In this document: piece after piece, positions 25,927 to 36,367 of the stretch
Numbering within the stretch: position 1 is the stretch's first letter
How the letters are laid out: each line of letters starts with the position of its first letter
NCBI RefSeq assembly: GCF_001039355.2
Contig: NW_019774180.1
Coordinates: forward strand, 1,355,632-1,419,631
Direction of reading: 5' to 3'
Source: Lingula anatina
Lineage: Eukaryota > Brachiopoda > Lingulata > Lingulida > Lingulidae
DNA length: 64,000 nt
Notes under the pieces: generated by a model
The model's input: only the letters and a program-made list of their open reading frames with translations
Told to the model about the DNA's origin: nothing
Database searches by the model: none
Program-made: the position numbers and the translations under genes

Positions 25927-26076
25927 GGCGGCCATTTTGGATTTTCCCCAAAAAATACCTGTTCCACTACTTGGATTTTTCTAGATTTTTAATATGATCA
26001 TATGGACCACTCAAAGACTCAAAAAAACCATACTACAATTTTTTTGCAATTAGTCCTGGGTTAAACCATTTTTTTC
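25927..26076 (-). repeat. Right terminal inverted repeat of the 8.7-kb element
   Basis: Complement of the left repeat: 'ggcggccattttgg' at its inner edge, 'tccactacttgga', 'ctagatttttaat', and 'gcaattagtcctgggtta' near its outer edge, ending in seven T and a C. The nested element sits only about 10 bp inside it. Confidence 0.85.
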
Positions 26077-26752
26077 TTAGCCTAAACATGCAGTTTTGAG
26101 TTTGGAAGTCCTAGTGTGATGTCTGATAAGTACTGAAGCTATTAAATTTGTTGCAGCAAAAAGGGAATTTGTCAACTGTACATTTTAAAGCAAAAAAGTC
26201 CTGCATATGGTCCCTTTTTGATATACCATCATGTTTTGTTGAAGAAAATGGGCTATGGATAACTTCAAGCTTGCCCCTTCAACAAGGTTATAAGCCAAGA
26301 TAAACACTAGAAATTGGTGCCTAGGGTAGGCAACTACATGTATGCCAAATTCTTCCTCAACTCAAATATTTTTATTATCATAGCATGACCTGGAAATACA
26401 AACCTGATTTACAATACTACTGGGTGTATGGTTTGAAAGAATGGCTAATTAATATTTTATATTGGAGATGTCCTTGAATGTCTAATTTTTATTATTTTAT
26501 TTTATCAGTTATAATGTCCAGGTGTTCAGAAAAGTTACTGTAGGTAAACAAGGGAACAGCAAACTGAGGGTGTACATGAACTTACCCATTATTCTCATGC
26601 AAAAAAGGTGAAACAAAACCATCCTAGGGAGTATCATCACAAGATTTGGCCTTGTTGCTTCTATAGCTGATGAACTAGCTGGTGTTGTTCTGCTGATGAA
26701 GTCAGAATTCAGAAAACATGGTAAAAGTGGAAATATGAGTGAAAAGTAAAAC

Positions 26753-26796
<44 letters not shown>

Positions 26797-26797
26797 G

Positions 26798-26840
<43 letters not shown>

Positions 26841-28025
26841 AACTTTACCCTTGGACCCATTATATACCATTTATTTTGAATAATGGCTCCAAGGTTTACT
26901 ATTACTGCCAATACATTACTATGTACATTTGCTACTTAATACATAATATACTACATGACACATGTAGCAATTCTTTCATTTGTAAAAGCTTTCAATACCC
27001 CCATATATCTAAATACTAAGAAGTGACATGATTGCAAACTGCAAGAAAGGACTTGATATTTTGCTAGGTGGCAATTCACGTTTGTATTAATTTTATTTGT
27101 TTTTTAACTAAATTCCAGCTAATAAAGAAAATTAGCCTGACCTTGGAGAAATTTCAGAGATGGACAGCTTTACTGATACAAGGTACCATAATCTAAGTTT
27201 TCTGCCTCCATTTTCTGTATAAAAAATAATCCACTTTAGTCCAGGAATTGATGATTGGATGTTCACTGAAGCTGGATGGCCTCACACTCATGGTCCTTTC
27301 TAGGTACGCCAGGCCCCTGGTGAGACTATAACAATATGGTAGCTCGACTTCTAGAAAATGGTGCACCTGCCGCATTCTTGCTTTTCCTGTGTACATATAC
27401 ATTCAAGTAGGTGAGTGAATCCTACGCATTTCCAGTAGAGTTTGGGATGCTATAGTGGAAGGAGTTGAAAATTATCATGTGAGAAAGTGTTTAGGTTTTT
27501 CCTTTCAGTCCAAATCGAGTCTTTCCTTTACCTTTTCACAGCAAGCAACTCCGCTCTGTCTCGTTTACCTGCGTGGCGTACGGATAGGAGGGGTTTCCGA
27601 AATCAGCACCGATAATTTTCAAGAAACAGTTTTCAAGTCTCGTCAAAATATGCCAAAATCTTGGTTCACTATAGGCTCGGGTAGTTGCATGACTAAGAAA
27701 GCGTATTATGCAGAATATTCTTGTTAAATATCCATTATTTTTTGTTTTGACGACTACCAAACGCACGTGCTCGAGCAACTCTTCGAAATAGGTGTAAGCA
27801 GGTGACACTCGGTGTCACGTGCACCAAGACATGGCAGCTTACGGCTTATTTTGGTCGTGAATGATCGCCTTAGACAATGAAATTATAAAGACATGAACAA
27901 AGTTTGTTCCTGAATTTTAGTGCAAACGTGTAGTTTAACGTCTATATGTGGTCAAAGAAACGGTAAGATATAAAATGTTAGCTCATCTTTGATTTCCTTG
28001 TTGATGGGACATCTATTGGTAGAAC
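26077..28025. other. Non-coding stretch; AT microsatellite and GC-rich patch
   Basis: No gene recognised. An (AT)n tract of about 80 bp (26753-26836) is interrupted by 'ctgtatatat'. The part 27360-27850 is richer in CpG than its surroundings and holds two CACGTG E-box cores, one inside the near-palindrome 'ggtgtcacgtgcacc' at about 27810. It could be promoter-like, but no exon can be tied to it. Confidence 0.4.
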
Positions 28026-28026
28026 N
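28026..28026. other. Single N (assembly join)
   Basis: One N directly before the partial second copy of the nested element. Four other single Ns (29708, 31588, 40966, 46990) lie at the edges of duplicated blocks, so single Ns here mark contig joins. Confidence 0.75.
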
Positions 28027-28031
28027 ATACA

Positions 28032-28803
28032 CCACGGATCGAGTTTTTTCGGTAGGTTCGAGGAAGAGACCGAACTGTCAAACTTTTTTTACGTATTAGC
28101 TGCCGCGTATTAGCTGAATGCAAACGAAAGTACCCATTAGTTAAATATCGTTACAATCACCATTGATTACGCATAATATTCAGTCCTATAATTCTGAAAT
28201 CGTTTTTACTGAGTGAATCGGGTGACCTCATTTCCATGTAGGCTACTATCAACGCTTTTTTCTCCCTAAAAGAACGAATAACGATGTATACGTACCTTCG
28301 AAGGTCAGGCCTCATTATCCTTGGTTCCTATATGAATAATTGTTCTTGAGAAAGGAGTCAGACGTCCAAGTTAAGCAGTAAACATTTTTTCCTGCATGTT
28401 TACATGTGCTTGGCAGCGTGGACCGCCCTCGTGATAGCTGTCTGTGTGTCGGGGCCAATATACCAATGACGCGGCGCGTAATTATCGAGAGCAGGGGGAT
28501 TCCCCATGGGGAAGTACCCATTCGTTTGAGAGAGGGATAATACGATTGGCTAGCGTACTTTGTAAGTGAATGTGACCGAAATGTGGTCATTTTTACGTGT
28601 CACTAGATTAGTAAATGGAAGAAAAAATGATGTGGATTTTATATAATTTTATTTCTGAAGCACATCGAACGCTAACTGTTAATTCAAAATGGCGGCTCTT
28701 AAAACTCTTGTCGGTCCTTTGGACCGACAAAGTACAATATTTTACCGGTCCAGACAAATTTTGCCGGTCATGACCGATCGGACCGACAGTTTCAGCATGT
28801 CTG
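28032..28803. mobile_element. Partial second copy of the nested element
   Basis: Matches 25127-25916 closely, with scattered substitutions and a short deletion after the 'acgta' at about 28090. It retains the right terminus TTTCAGCATGTCTG, then runs into unrelated flank 'agtaatgac'. The left half is missing at the N join at 28026, so truncation may be an assembly effect. Confidence 0.85.
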
Positions 28804-28869
28804 AGTAATGACACATTTGTTGAAACGTTTGTTGAAAGGACTTTTTGCCAAACTGACTGTTAATCCATA

Positions 28870-29000
28870 TCCAGTGATGGTAGCTCCTTAAATTTTTGTT
28901 GGTCCCTTGGACTAACTGAACACAATTTTTTCTTCCTGTCCTTGGAAATTTTATCATTTTATCATGACCAGTAAGACCCATAGTTTTTGCATGTATTAAG
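28870..29000. mobile_element. Old, diverged right end of the same element family
   Basis: Order of motifs parallels the right end at 28685-28800: 'ttgttggtcccttggac', 'cctgtccttggaaatttta', 'atcatgacca', 'gacccatagtttttgcatgt'. Similarity is clear but much weaker than in the neighbouring copy, so it is an older insertion. Confidence 0.6.
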
Positions 29001-29416
29001 TTATCTGCTGTGAAATACACAATTATTCTTCATATCAACTTCAAAATCAACATAATTAATCACTTGTTAAGATTAAATTGGAAATGTTAGCAGGAAGAAG
29101 AGAGGGGTCAATGTGGTTGAAAACAGGAAGACACAAAAGGAACAAGGAGAAGTCCTTATCAGAGGTTTGTCAGGATTTGAGATTGGGAGACCAAATTCAT
29201 TTTCATTTTGAGATGGGTCTTTTAGGCCCATACACAATAAAACACTTATTGTCATATACAATAATAGAAATCTGAAGTATTGGCAGTCCAAAATTGAAAT
29301 TATAGAGGAAGAAAAGAAAAAAAAAAGGCAAAAGCAAAACCATTGCCTGGCTTATGCCCAAGTATAAAGTTTACAGCAAAAAAAAAAAAAAAAAAAAAAA
29401 GAAAAAAAATACAGGA
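29001..29416. other. Spacer with poly-A tract
   Basis: No gene recognised. An A-rich tract lies at about 29380-29409. Confidence 0.5.
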
Positions 29417-29998
29417 TAGAAATACTGAATTATTGGCAACTAACTTTTCCACATGCATGCATATGATCCAACTGCAAAAAATCTTGTTGCTTCAGATTTT
29501 TAGTATTACTAACACAAATTACTTGGCATTCTAAAGAGGTGAAAAGTGTGTTTGCACACAATTCGTGTTATTACTTAAGGGGAAAAATGTTGGTAAAGAA
29601 TTAGTACAGAAGACAGATGTAATGGTGCTTATTTTTTTATCAAAGGTCAAAGTATCGTGTCTGACATAAAGATCAAAAAGATATTTTATGAGGCTGTATG
29701 TTGTAAANTAGAAATACTGAATTATTGGCAACTAACTTTTCCACATGCATGCATATGATCCGACTGCAAAAAATCTTGTTGCTTCAGATTTTTAGTATTA
29801 CTAACACAAATTACTTGGCATTCTAAAGAGGTGAAAAGTGTGTTTGCACACAATTCGTGTTATTACTTAAGGGGAAAAATGTTGGTAAAGAATTAGTACA
29901 GAAGACAGATGTAATGGTGCTTATTTTTTTATCAAAGGTCAAAGTATCGTGTCTGACATAAAGATCAAAAAGATATTGTATGAGGCTGTATGTTGTAA
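29417..29998. repeat. ~290-bp direct duplication around a single N
   Basis: 29417-29707 and 29709-29998 are nearly identical, differing at only a few bases (for example 'gatccaac' versus 'gatccgac'), and are separated by one N. This is best explained by two overlapping contigs or haplotypes joined end to end. Confidence 0.85.
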
Positions 29999-30253
29999 CG
30001 TGTTGTGGTCCAATAGTTCTTGAGTAATGTTGCGGCCTCTTTGTATAATGCCAATATAAGAAATTAACCATATAATTATAAGTAATAAAGATTTGCGTGC
30101 ATCCACCTTAGATAAGAAATTAGTATATAAGCAAGCAGAATTGATACCTTAGGGGAAAGAGAGAAGGGGGAGACTGGGAAAAACGATCTTGGGAGCACAG
30201 AGAAGAAGTGATTTGGAGGGTTAGGAGTTGGAGACTTCACTTAGAATATGTAG
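29999..30253. other. Spacer, nothing recognised
   Basis: About 250 bases of AT-rich sequence. Its last five bases TGTAG are the left target duplication of the split MITE. Confidence 0.5.
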
Positions 30254-30644
30254 CAGGGGTGGATTTGGGCTGTCTTCTTGGTCTTTCAGAAGATGATCAG
30301 ATTTCCAAGTTTACATTGATAGGTATCTAATTAGTACCACCAGCGTGTATGCCGGCGGTATCATGGTTTTAGTCCCGACCCATATCGTACGGCTCCGCCG
30401 GCTCTGCAGGGTAGGATACAAGTCATCGTTACCACTTCTCCTCCTAGACTGCATGGCCCTGTGTGCCCATCTCTTGTATTTAGGTCACATATAGTCTCAA
30501 CTTGAACCCCCTGTTTTTTTTTTGTCTCAGTCGGTGGAACTTCTGAGCACCTCCCATTTCAAGAATTTCAACCAAAATGACCTTTTCTTTATTTCTATTA
30601 ATTTCTTTTGTAGGAAATTTATGGCACATTACTATAACTCCAAA

Positions 30645-31405
30645 ACTGTAACATTTAGCCCCTTATATCTCCAAAACTAGAAGAGATGGGTCCAAAGTTA
30701 CTACTGAAGTTGCATAGGAAGTCATATACTGGCAATTTAATTGTGACCTTGAAATTGACCTTTGACCTACTCTTCACCATTAACTGAAGTTTGAAACATT
30801 TTAGTCTCTTATATCTCCAAAACTAGAAGAGTTAGGTCTATAGTTACTATTGAAGTTGAATAGGAAGTCATATACTGGCAATTTAATTGTGACCTTGAAA
30901 TTGACCTTTGACCTACTTTTCACCATGAACTGAACTTTGCAACTTTTCTATCCCTTATATCTCCAAAACTGTCAAGGAAATGCTCATAGTTACTATTGAA
31001 CTTGCATAGGAAGTCATATACTGGCAATCTAACTGTGACCCTGAAATTGACCTTTGACCTCATTTTCACCATAATCTGAACTTTGCAAATTTGCTTTCCC
31101 TTATATCTCAAAAACTGGCAAAGATACACCCAAAGTTACTATTGAACTTAAACAGAAAGTCATATACTGGCTATCTAACTGTGACCTTGAAATCGACCTT
31201 TGACCTACTTTTTATGATGCACTGCACTTTGCATGTTTTCTGGCCTTTAAATCTCCAAAATTGTCAAAGAAATGCCCATGGTTACTATTGGACTAGAATA
31301 GGAGGTCATATACTGTGACACATTGAAATTGACCTTTGGCCTAATTTTTCACCATGAACTGAACTGAACTGCATATTTTCCTGCCCCTCATATCTTCAAA
31401 ACTAG
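30645..31405. repeat. Degenerate ~145-bp tandem array, 5-6 units, DR1 motif in each
   Basis: Successive units begin with 'ccttatatctccaaaact' variants near 30653, 30799, 30946, 31089, 31237 and 31378. Five units contain TGACCTTTGACCT or a one-base variant (30756, 30902, 31048, 31194, 31330). That is the complement of the AGGTCA-A-AGGTCA direct repeat bound by HNF4/RXR-type receptors. Units are diverged, so the array is old. Confidence 0.85.
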
Positions 31406-31474
31406 CAGAGATATGCCCAGTGTTGCCACTAGGTTTTCTCTTTTGTCAGCATATATGCAACACTGACAACACAT

Positions 31475-31701
31475 TGGCCTAATGGGCCTATTGTCTAGAA
31501 AATCACAGGAGTGATCAATTTTAGGAAAACACGGGTCAATTCGAAAATCTGCTTGATTGTACCATTTTTAGCTATATTTTTTCGCATNTGGCCTAATGGG
31601 CCTATTGTCTAGAAAATCACAGGAGTGATCAATGTTAGGAAAACACGGGTCAATTCGAAAATCTGCTTGATTGTACCATTTTTAGTTATATTTTTTCGCA
31701 T
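31475..31701. repeat. 113-bp direct duplication around a single N
   Basis: 31475-31587 is repeated after the N at 31588 with only two or so base differences. Same signature as at 29708 and 40966: probably a false join. Confidence 0.85.
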
Positions 31702-31974
31702 TTTTGCATAATTTGAGAACTCTTCTAGATTGCATTTTATAAAGCTTGTCAAGCACAAGACTGGTGGTGGTGTCTCCTTTTTTTTTTTTTTTTTTTTGGG
31801 GGGGGGTCCATACAAACGCGCTTACTCCAGCTGGTGGTACAATATCCGGAGGCGGTATCACCTCTCTGATCCTCTAGTTTGTTTTCTGTTGAAAGACAGT
31901 CAAAATTGGAGGACGGATCAACAAATATAATTTGGAGAGAGTCAGAAAATAGCCCTAGATCCGCCCCTGTGTAG

Positions 31975-34146
31975 CTACAGAGTGTCAGTGAATAAATTGT
32001 TTAACTGGTCATTATGTGGACTTTTCTTTGTGTGACCTTACATAAATCTGACACGAACCTTGGAATCTCTAAATTGCATTATCCGCTAAGTAAGTAAAAA
32101 AAACGTAAGGTCCTGTATATATATTTCAGGCCCAAGCTTGAATTAAGTGCAATAAAATTATATTAGTTTAGGACATTCATTCCATATGTATGAAAAGGTT
32201 TATTACAAAAAGTCCAAGTACACCTTCACTTCTGCAACCTTCATCTCATTTAAAGCCAAATCAGTACATTAAAAGAAGAATAAAACATTGAATTTAAGTA
32301 CAGGGATGGGTCTAGCAACAATTTGTAAGTAGGAAAAAAGTGGTTTTTGCCAAATGGAGGAAAATTCATTTTGGCAGGTAAATCCCGCATAGAGTGCCTT
32401 CAAGTGAAATTAACTTTTTTCAAGTAATCCAATATTTTTACGCTTGATGTTTTCCCTGAAGCTCCTCACATATCACCGAGTGTATCCACATGGAAAGAAA
32501 GGCATGGATACCTTAGATTACACATATGCTTGGATGATCTTATGCATGAAGTGATACCACAGTAAACATTTTTGCGCAGGTTTCCTGCAAAATAACATGT
32601 ACTGCCACATAGCCTCCAGGTTTTAGACCATGTCCCAGTTTCTTGTGTCAGTAACAGAATCTCCAGATTGCTATGTTTTTTCTGTCTCATTCCAAGATTT
32701 AGTTTTCATTTGTGACATAAATTTATCGAATACAGTCTGACTTTTACTAATTTAAATTTAAAAAAAAGAAAAAAAAATTCTAGTTTTTTTCAAAGGTTCA
32801 CACATATTTGGTAATTTACTATTCATAGCAGGCAGGCCAAAAAAGAGGAAAACAACATTCTCATTTTGAAAAAAAAGGCCCTTAAAAAAGCTCTATAGGC
32901 ATTATATAATTGGTGAAAGATGCGGAAATAAACATCATGACAGTCGTGTTATGAGATAGTGCTGTCACTTCAGAAATATGTCTATGCCAATCTGTTCATT
33001 TGAGCTGATGATGTAACAGAAACGATTATGGGAGTGAAAACCGTGATAATGATATCTTACAGGTCTTCCTCTTTCTGAACATCTATCAACACTGTTTTCA
33101 TGCCTGTTCTGTCATAACTGTTACAGTAAGACTTGGTACTGGGAATCAGTGCTACAAGGTTATCTTGAAATGCTTCCTTCTGATTTTATCAATAAAGAGG
33201 GAAAAATGCTTTGGTTTAATGAAATGTCATAATTAGGGGCTCTTCTATCCAAAAAAAAAATTTCTAAAAAATAAAATAAAAAAGTTGGGTATGTGTTTTC
33301 ATCTCACGTGTACAATTGTTGCAAAACTTTTTTCACATGAAGCTACCAGGAATTATTCATGAGAGTGTTAAATTTGATACTAATACCTAAGGGGTTTGTA
33401 CCAAAGGAAATTTAAAAATAGATATTTTCAGTAGGATCATATAAAACTATTGTTGAAAGACTTTTGGTAATACATGACTGTTTGAAATAAGAACACACAG
33501 TGACACAGGTGCTGAACACGTATTGTGACAGAAAAAAAAAGAAAAAAATTCAGTCTCCTGTTTCACAAAATGTCTGAAGTTGAAATGAAGTCTTAATTAA
33601 AAGCAGTCTGAGTAAGCTAACATACAGACTTTGTACCAAGTCACTTGTGGATGAGGTTTACAAAAAAAAAAAAATCACAAACCTACGCTAAGTTGTTTTT
33701 GCATTCAAGTTGACCATCTGACCAAATGACCCCACCTATTTTTCCTAATTGTTCTTTGTCTGTGATAGCCATCATACCTGGATATAAATTTTACAAGTGC
33801 GGCAGAAATGTAAAACTGTAGATTCTGTTGTTCACTAGCAGACCATATCATGTTTGGAAAGATCTCGTAACACATCTTGAAAGGTGATACAATAGGATTA
33901 ATAAATTGTATAAATCACCATCTCAATTGAAAACTGCAGCATCAATCATTGTCATACCCCTCTACAGTACAGCATACAGTGTTGCATGTGACTCTAAGGC
34001 CAGACCAATTCTGGCAGACACTGGTGCAAGAGATTACATCCAGGTTCAGAATTTTTTCAAAACTTGTGCACCTGAAACGGTCTGAATGTGCAACTTCAGG
34101 TCACTCTTTTTCTCAGAAGTTATCAAAGAATTCATTCAGGTTCAAA
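31975..34146. other. Non-coding stretch, no gene recognised
   Basis: AT-rich with several short poly-A tracts (32759-32780, 33250-33285, 33531-33547, 33661-33673). Open frames are under 100 codons with no domain signature. Confidence 0.5.
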
Positions 34147-34361
34147 CATCGTACCAACTGGATCGATTCAACTCTTTGGGGGTTCTCACTAAAGTGCAAT
34201 CATTTTAATAAGCTTAATTGTCTGACATGCCTCCTTGAGTAACTTGAGTTAATTACCCCATAGCAACTAGAGGAGGCGTGTCAGACATTTCAGCCGATTA
34301 CAGTGATTGCACTTAGGGAGAACCTCCCACAGAGTTGGTTTGATCCAGCTGGTACCATGGA
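34147..34361. mobile_element. Fold-back element (approximate ends)
   Basis: The left arm 'gtaccaactggatcgatt...ggttctcact..gtgcaatc' is matched inverted by 'gattgcactt..gagaacc...gatccagctggtacc'. The inner arms hold 'cagacatgcctcc' and 'ggaggcgtgtcagaca'. Related in sequence to the hairpins at 34952 and 50488. Similarity fades outward, so the ends and target duplication are not fixed. Confidence 0.65.
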
Positions 34362-34854
34362 TTTATCTGAATGCTCCGTAAGCTTATCACAGTATCTGAA
34401 GCACCTCTCAGCAATTAGGCAGTTAACACTTAACAGGCAGGAGAGCACCCTTTGCTACTCACACAATGACCTTCTGCTTGATTCCTTGGCGTCTGGATGG
34501 GAAGCCAGTCCCTGTTTGGTCTGAATATGTGAGGGAAGATAATGGCTTAACTACTTCAGTCAATCCAATAATGATTTTACTCATCAGGACAAAGTTCAAT
34601 TTTGATCTGAAGAACAGATTCAGTCATGTTAAGACAATTTCTGTAATGTTTATGGCCATATAAGACCATTTCTGATCCACAGTTGCAGATTCAGACCATA
34701 TCAGGCACACCTGCTACACTAGTGTAAGCAATTGGACTTGCATCTCCATAGCATTGGCCTCAATTAGTTAAAATGTTTCAGTACATAAAAATCGATCAGC
34801 TGTTGATAAGGTGAAGGGGTTGTACAGGTGAGGTCATTATTTCAATAAGTGTTT
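34362..34854. other. Spacer, nothing recognised
   Basis: About 490 bases without gene or repeat that I recognise. Confidence 0.5.
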
Positions 34855-34951
34855 GGAACCTGATGTGTTCTGCATATGGGCAACCCAATGTGTCCATTAG
34901 TGGGAACATGATTTGGCCTCTAGCTATAGCTTCTACACTTTCAATGTCATA

Positions 34952-35763
34952 GACCCCATTTTCATACCTAGACTGATCTAGCAGGATCGACCCATCTCCT
35001 AGGGGATTCTTGCTAAATTGCTTTCAGCTTAAGCGGCTTAGATGTCTGACATGCCTATTGAAGCTGCTAAATAATGATTAATTAGCCCCTTAATTTACAG
35101 CTTCAGTAGATGTGCCAGACATCAGAGCTGCTTATACTCCATTCACACTACAGTTGCAAAAATGTGCATTTCTATAATCCGAATTTTTCGTGAGGAATTC
35201 GATTCAGTATTGCATTCACACACGCTAATGCGAAACCGAATTACACGTTGAAAATTCCAGATTTAACTTCCTGTTTTGAACACTTGCGCATGCGCCGCAC
35301 AGGAAATCTTTAAATACCAACAAAAATTTGTGACGACAAATGCAACTCTAAAGACATTCCAGCATTCTTGAGAAGTATAAGATGGCAAAATAAGTTTGTT
35401 TCCTCATGTTGTAGTGAGTGGTGACCTCCAAATACGTTTGGTGCAATCGCTAAAGTAATAAACAAGCATTCATAGATACCCGCACTTATCTGCACACATG
35501 CGCAGCTAGATCTGTACAGGTGTCTATTCCGGTAAGTTATCCGGAACGCGCTTAGAAATCCATCTCGCTTGCAGGATTTTGAAAATGCGCATTACAAAAA
35601 TCCTTTTGCGTTCACACTACTGCATTTATTCGAACTGTGACCTAATTCGCAATTTATCCGGATAACTGAGCATAGTGTGAACGGGGTATTAATGTAATTT
35701 AGTGAGAAACCCTTCTGAGATGGGTTGATCCTGCTAGATTGATCTAGGTATGTGAATAGGATC
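34952..35763. mobile_element. Fold-back MITE interrupted by another element
   Basis: Ends GACCCCATTTTCATACCTAGA and (complement) GATCCTATTCACATACCTAGA, with ATA on both sides (34949-34951, 35764-35766). The arms also share 'gatctagcaggatcgaccc'. It is interrupted at its right inner arm by the 554-bp element at 35135-35688. Restoring the junction gives 'gctgctta-atgtaatttag', comparable to the uninterrupted relative at 50488. The allelic copy is at about 41066-41879. Confidence 0.8.
35135..35688. mobile_element. 554-bp TIR element nested in a MITE (TSD TTA)
   Basis: Ends TACTCCATTCACACTA and (complement) TACCCCGTTCACACTA. TTA flanks both sides (35132-35134 and 35689-35691). Terminus and 3-bp duplication fit PIF/Harbinger non-autonomous elements. 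No coding capacity. The allelic copy at 41249-41802 has the same length. Confidence 0.85.
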
Positions 35764-35952
35764 ATAAAGTTTGATGGCATATTTGGAAGCATCACTCCTT
35801 TCCATGATCCCACTGGTTCTACTTCTATTTGTAAATTATTATCAGAATCTAAAGCTGCTGCTACATTTTGTAATGGTAATGGCTTTAAATATTAATTAGT
35901 GTACATGCACAGCACTCCAATGAGGGGATGGAGGGAATATGTATCCCTTTAT

Positions 35953-36164
35953 GGGCGCATTCCGATAGATTTTAGATCGATCTATCCCCGTGGGGAGTCT
36001 CACTAGATTACTGTCAGATAATCCGGCTTAAATGTCCGTCCCGCCTACTACAAGCTGTAAGGGGGTAATTAACTCGTGCCTGCTCGGCTGACAGCTATTT
36101 AGCGTGAACCCCCAGGGAGTTAGGTCGATCTACTTGGATCAATCTAATCTCTAGGAATGGGGTC
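35953..36164. mobile_element. Fold-back MITE (212 bp, TSD TAT)
   Basis: Ends GGGCGCATTCC and (complement) GACCCCATTCC, flanked by TAT on both sides (35950-35952, 36165-36167). The body closely resembles each arm of the 15818-16970 element ('gagtctcactagattactgtca', 'cccccagggagttaggtcg'). The allelic copy is 42067-42278. Confidence 0.85.
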
Positions 36165-36308
36165 TATGTTTATAGTAGATTGTACTTTTGTGGTTTTGTA
36201 CAAGTGAGTGTGTTTTTAACATATTTTAATATAAATATTTTAATATTTAATATTTTAATATTTTAATATAACTTAAAAGTTAGCAATTCAATAATGTAGT
36301 GCACATAA

Positions 36309-36325
36309 ACACACACACACACATT

Positions 36326-36362
<37 letters not shown>
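36309..36362. repeat. (CA)n and (AT)n microsatellites
   Basis: CA repeat at about 36309-36322, then AT repeat at about 36331-36362. The AT tract is much shorter in the second haplotype copy (near 42390-42402). Confidence 0.9.

Positions 36363-36367
<5 letters not shown>

Larger units (their letters stand above)
17334..26076 (+). mobile_element. 8.7-kb TIR element carrying a nuclease-CXC gene
   Basis: The two ends are inverted copies. The first ~42 bp (gaaaaaaatgg, then 'taacccaggactaattgc', then 'aaaaaaattgta') match the complement of the last 42 bp with only two differences, and a weaker match continues to about 150 bp. Between them lies one intact spliced gene (18908-23563) and a nested 1.64-kb element (24276-25916). 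Without the nested insertion the element would be about 7.1 kb. The flanks are TGAGC (17329-17333) and TTAGC (26077-26081), identical at 4 of 5 positions, so the target duplication is uncertain. The ends do not match CACTA, Tc1, piggyBac or Harbinger termini. The superfamily is unassigned. The alternative is a host gene that happens to lie between two MITE copies in inverse orientation. Confidence 0.82.
30333..31872. mobile_element. Foreign insert inside MITE family A
   Basis: Unrelated to the host MITE. It carries a ~145-bp tandem array (30650-31400), a 113-bp duplication at a single N, and poly-T then poly-G (31777-31806). The junctions read 'tctaatt' and 'tctagtt', possibly a diverged 7-bp target duplication. 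The internal GTACCACCAG inverted pair hints at terminal repeats, but no coding sequence or family is recognised. Confidence 0.5.
30254..31969. mobile_element. MITE family A (copy 2), split by a 1.5-kb insertion
   Basis: The left half (30254-30332) matches the start of the copies at 53569 and 60122. The right half (about 31873-31969) matches their second half and closes with ATCCGCCCCTG. TGTAG flanks the outer ends (30249-30253 and 31970-31974), so both halves come from one insertion event. The ~1540 bp between them is foreign and has the decamer GTACCACCAG near its left edge and the complement CTGGTGGTAC near its right edge (31831-31840). Confidence 0.75.

Noticed and set aside
25428-25951. 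Open frames inside the nested element, repeated at 28315-28814
   Set aside because: They are conserved only because the DNA repeat is conserved. They overlap each other in several frames and contain no domain.
26702-26911. Open frame with Tyr-Ile repeats
   Set aside because: It is the translated AT microsatellite.
30341-30450. GC-rich stretch considered as a tRNA or SINE head
   Set aside because: No A and B box pair or cloverleaf could be found by eye.
34303-34663. Open frames of 65-73 codons
   Set aside because: They begin inside a fold-back element and show no protein similarity.
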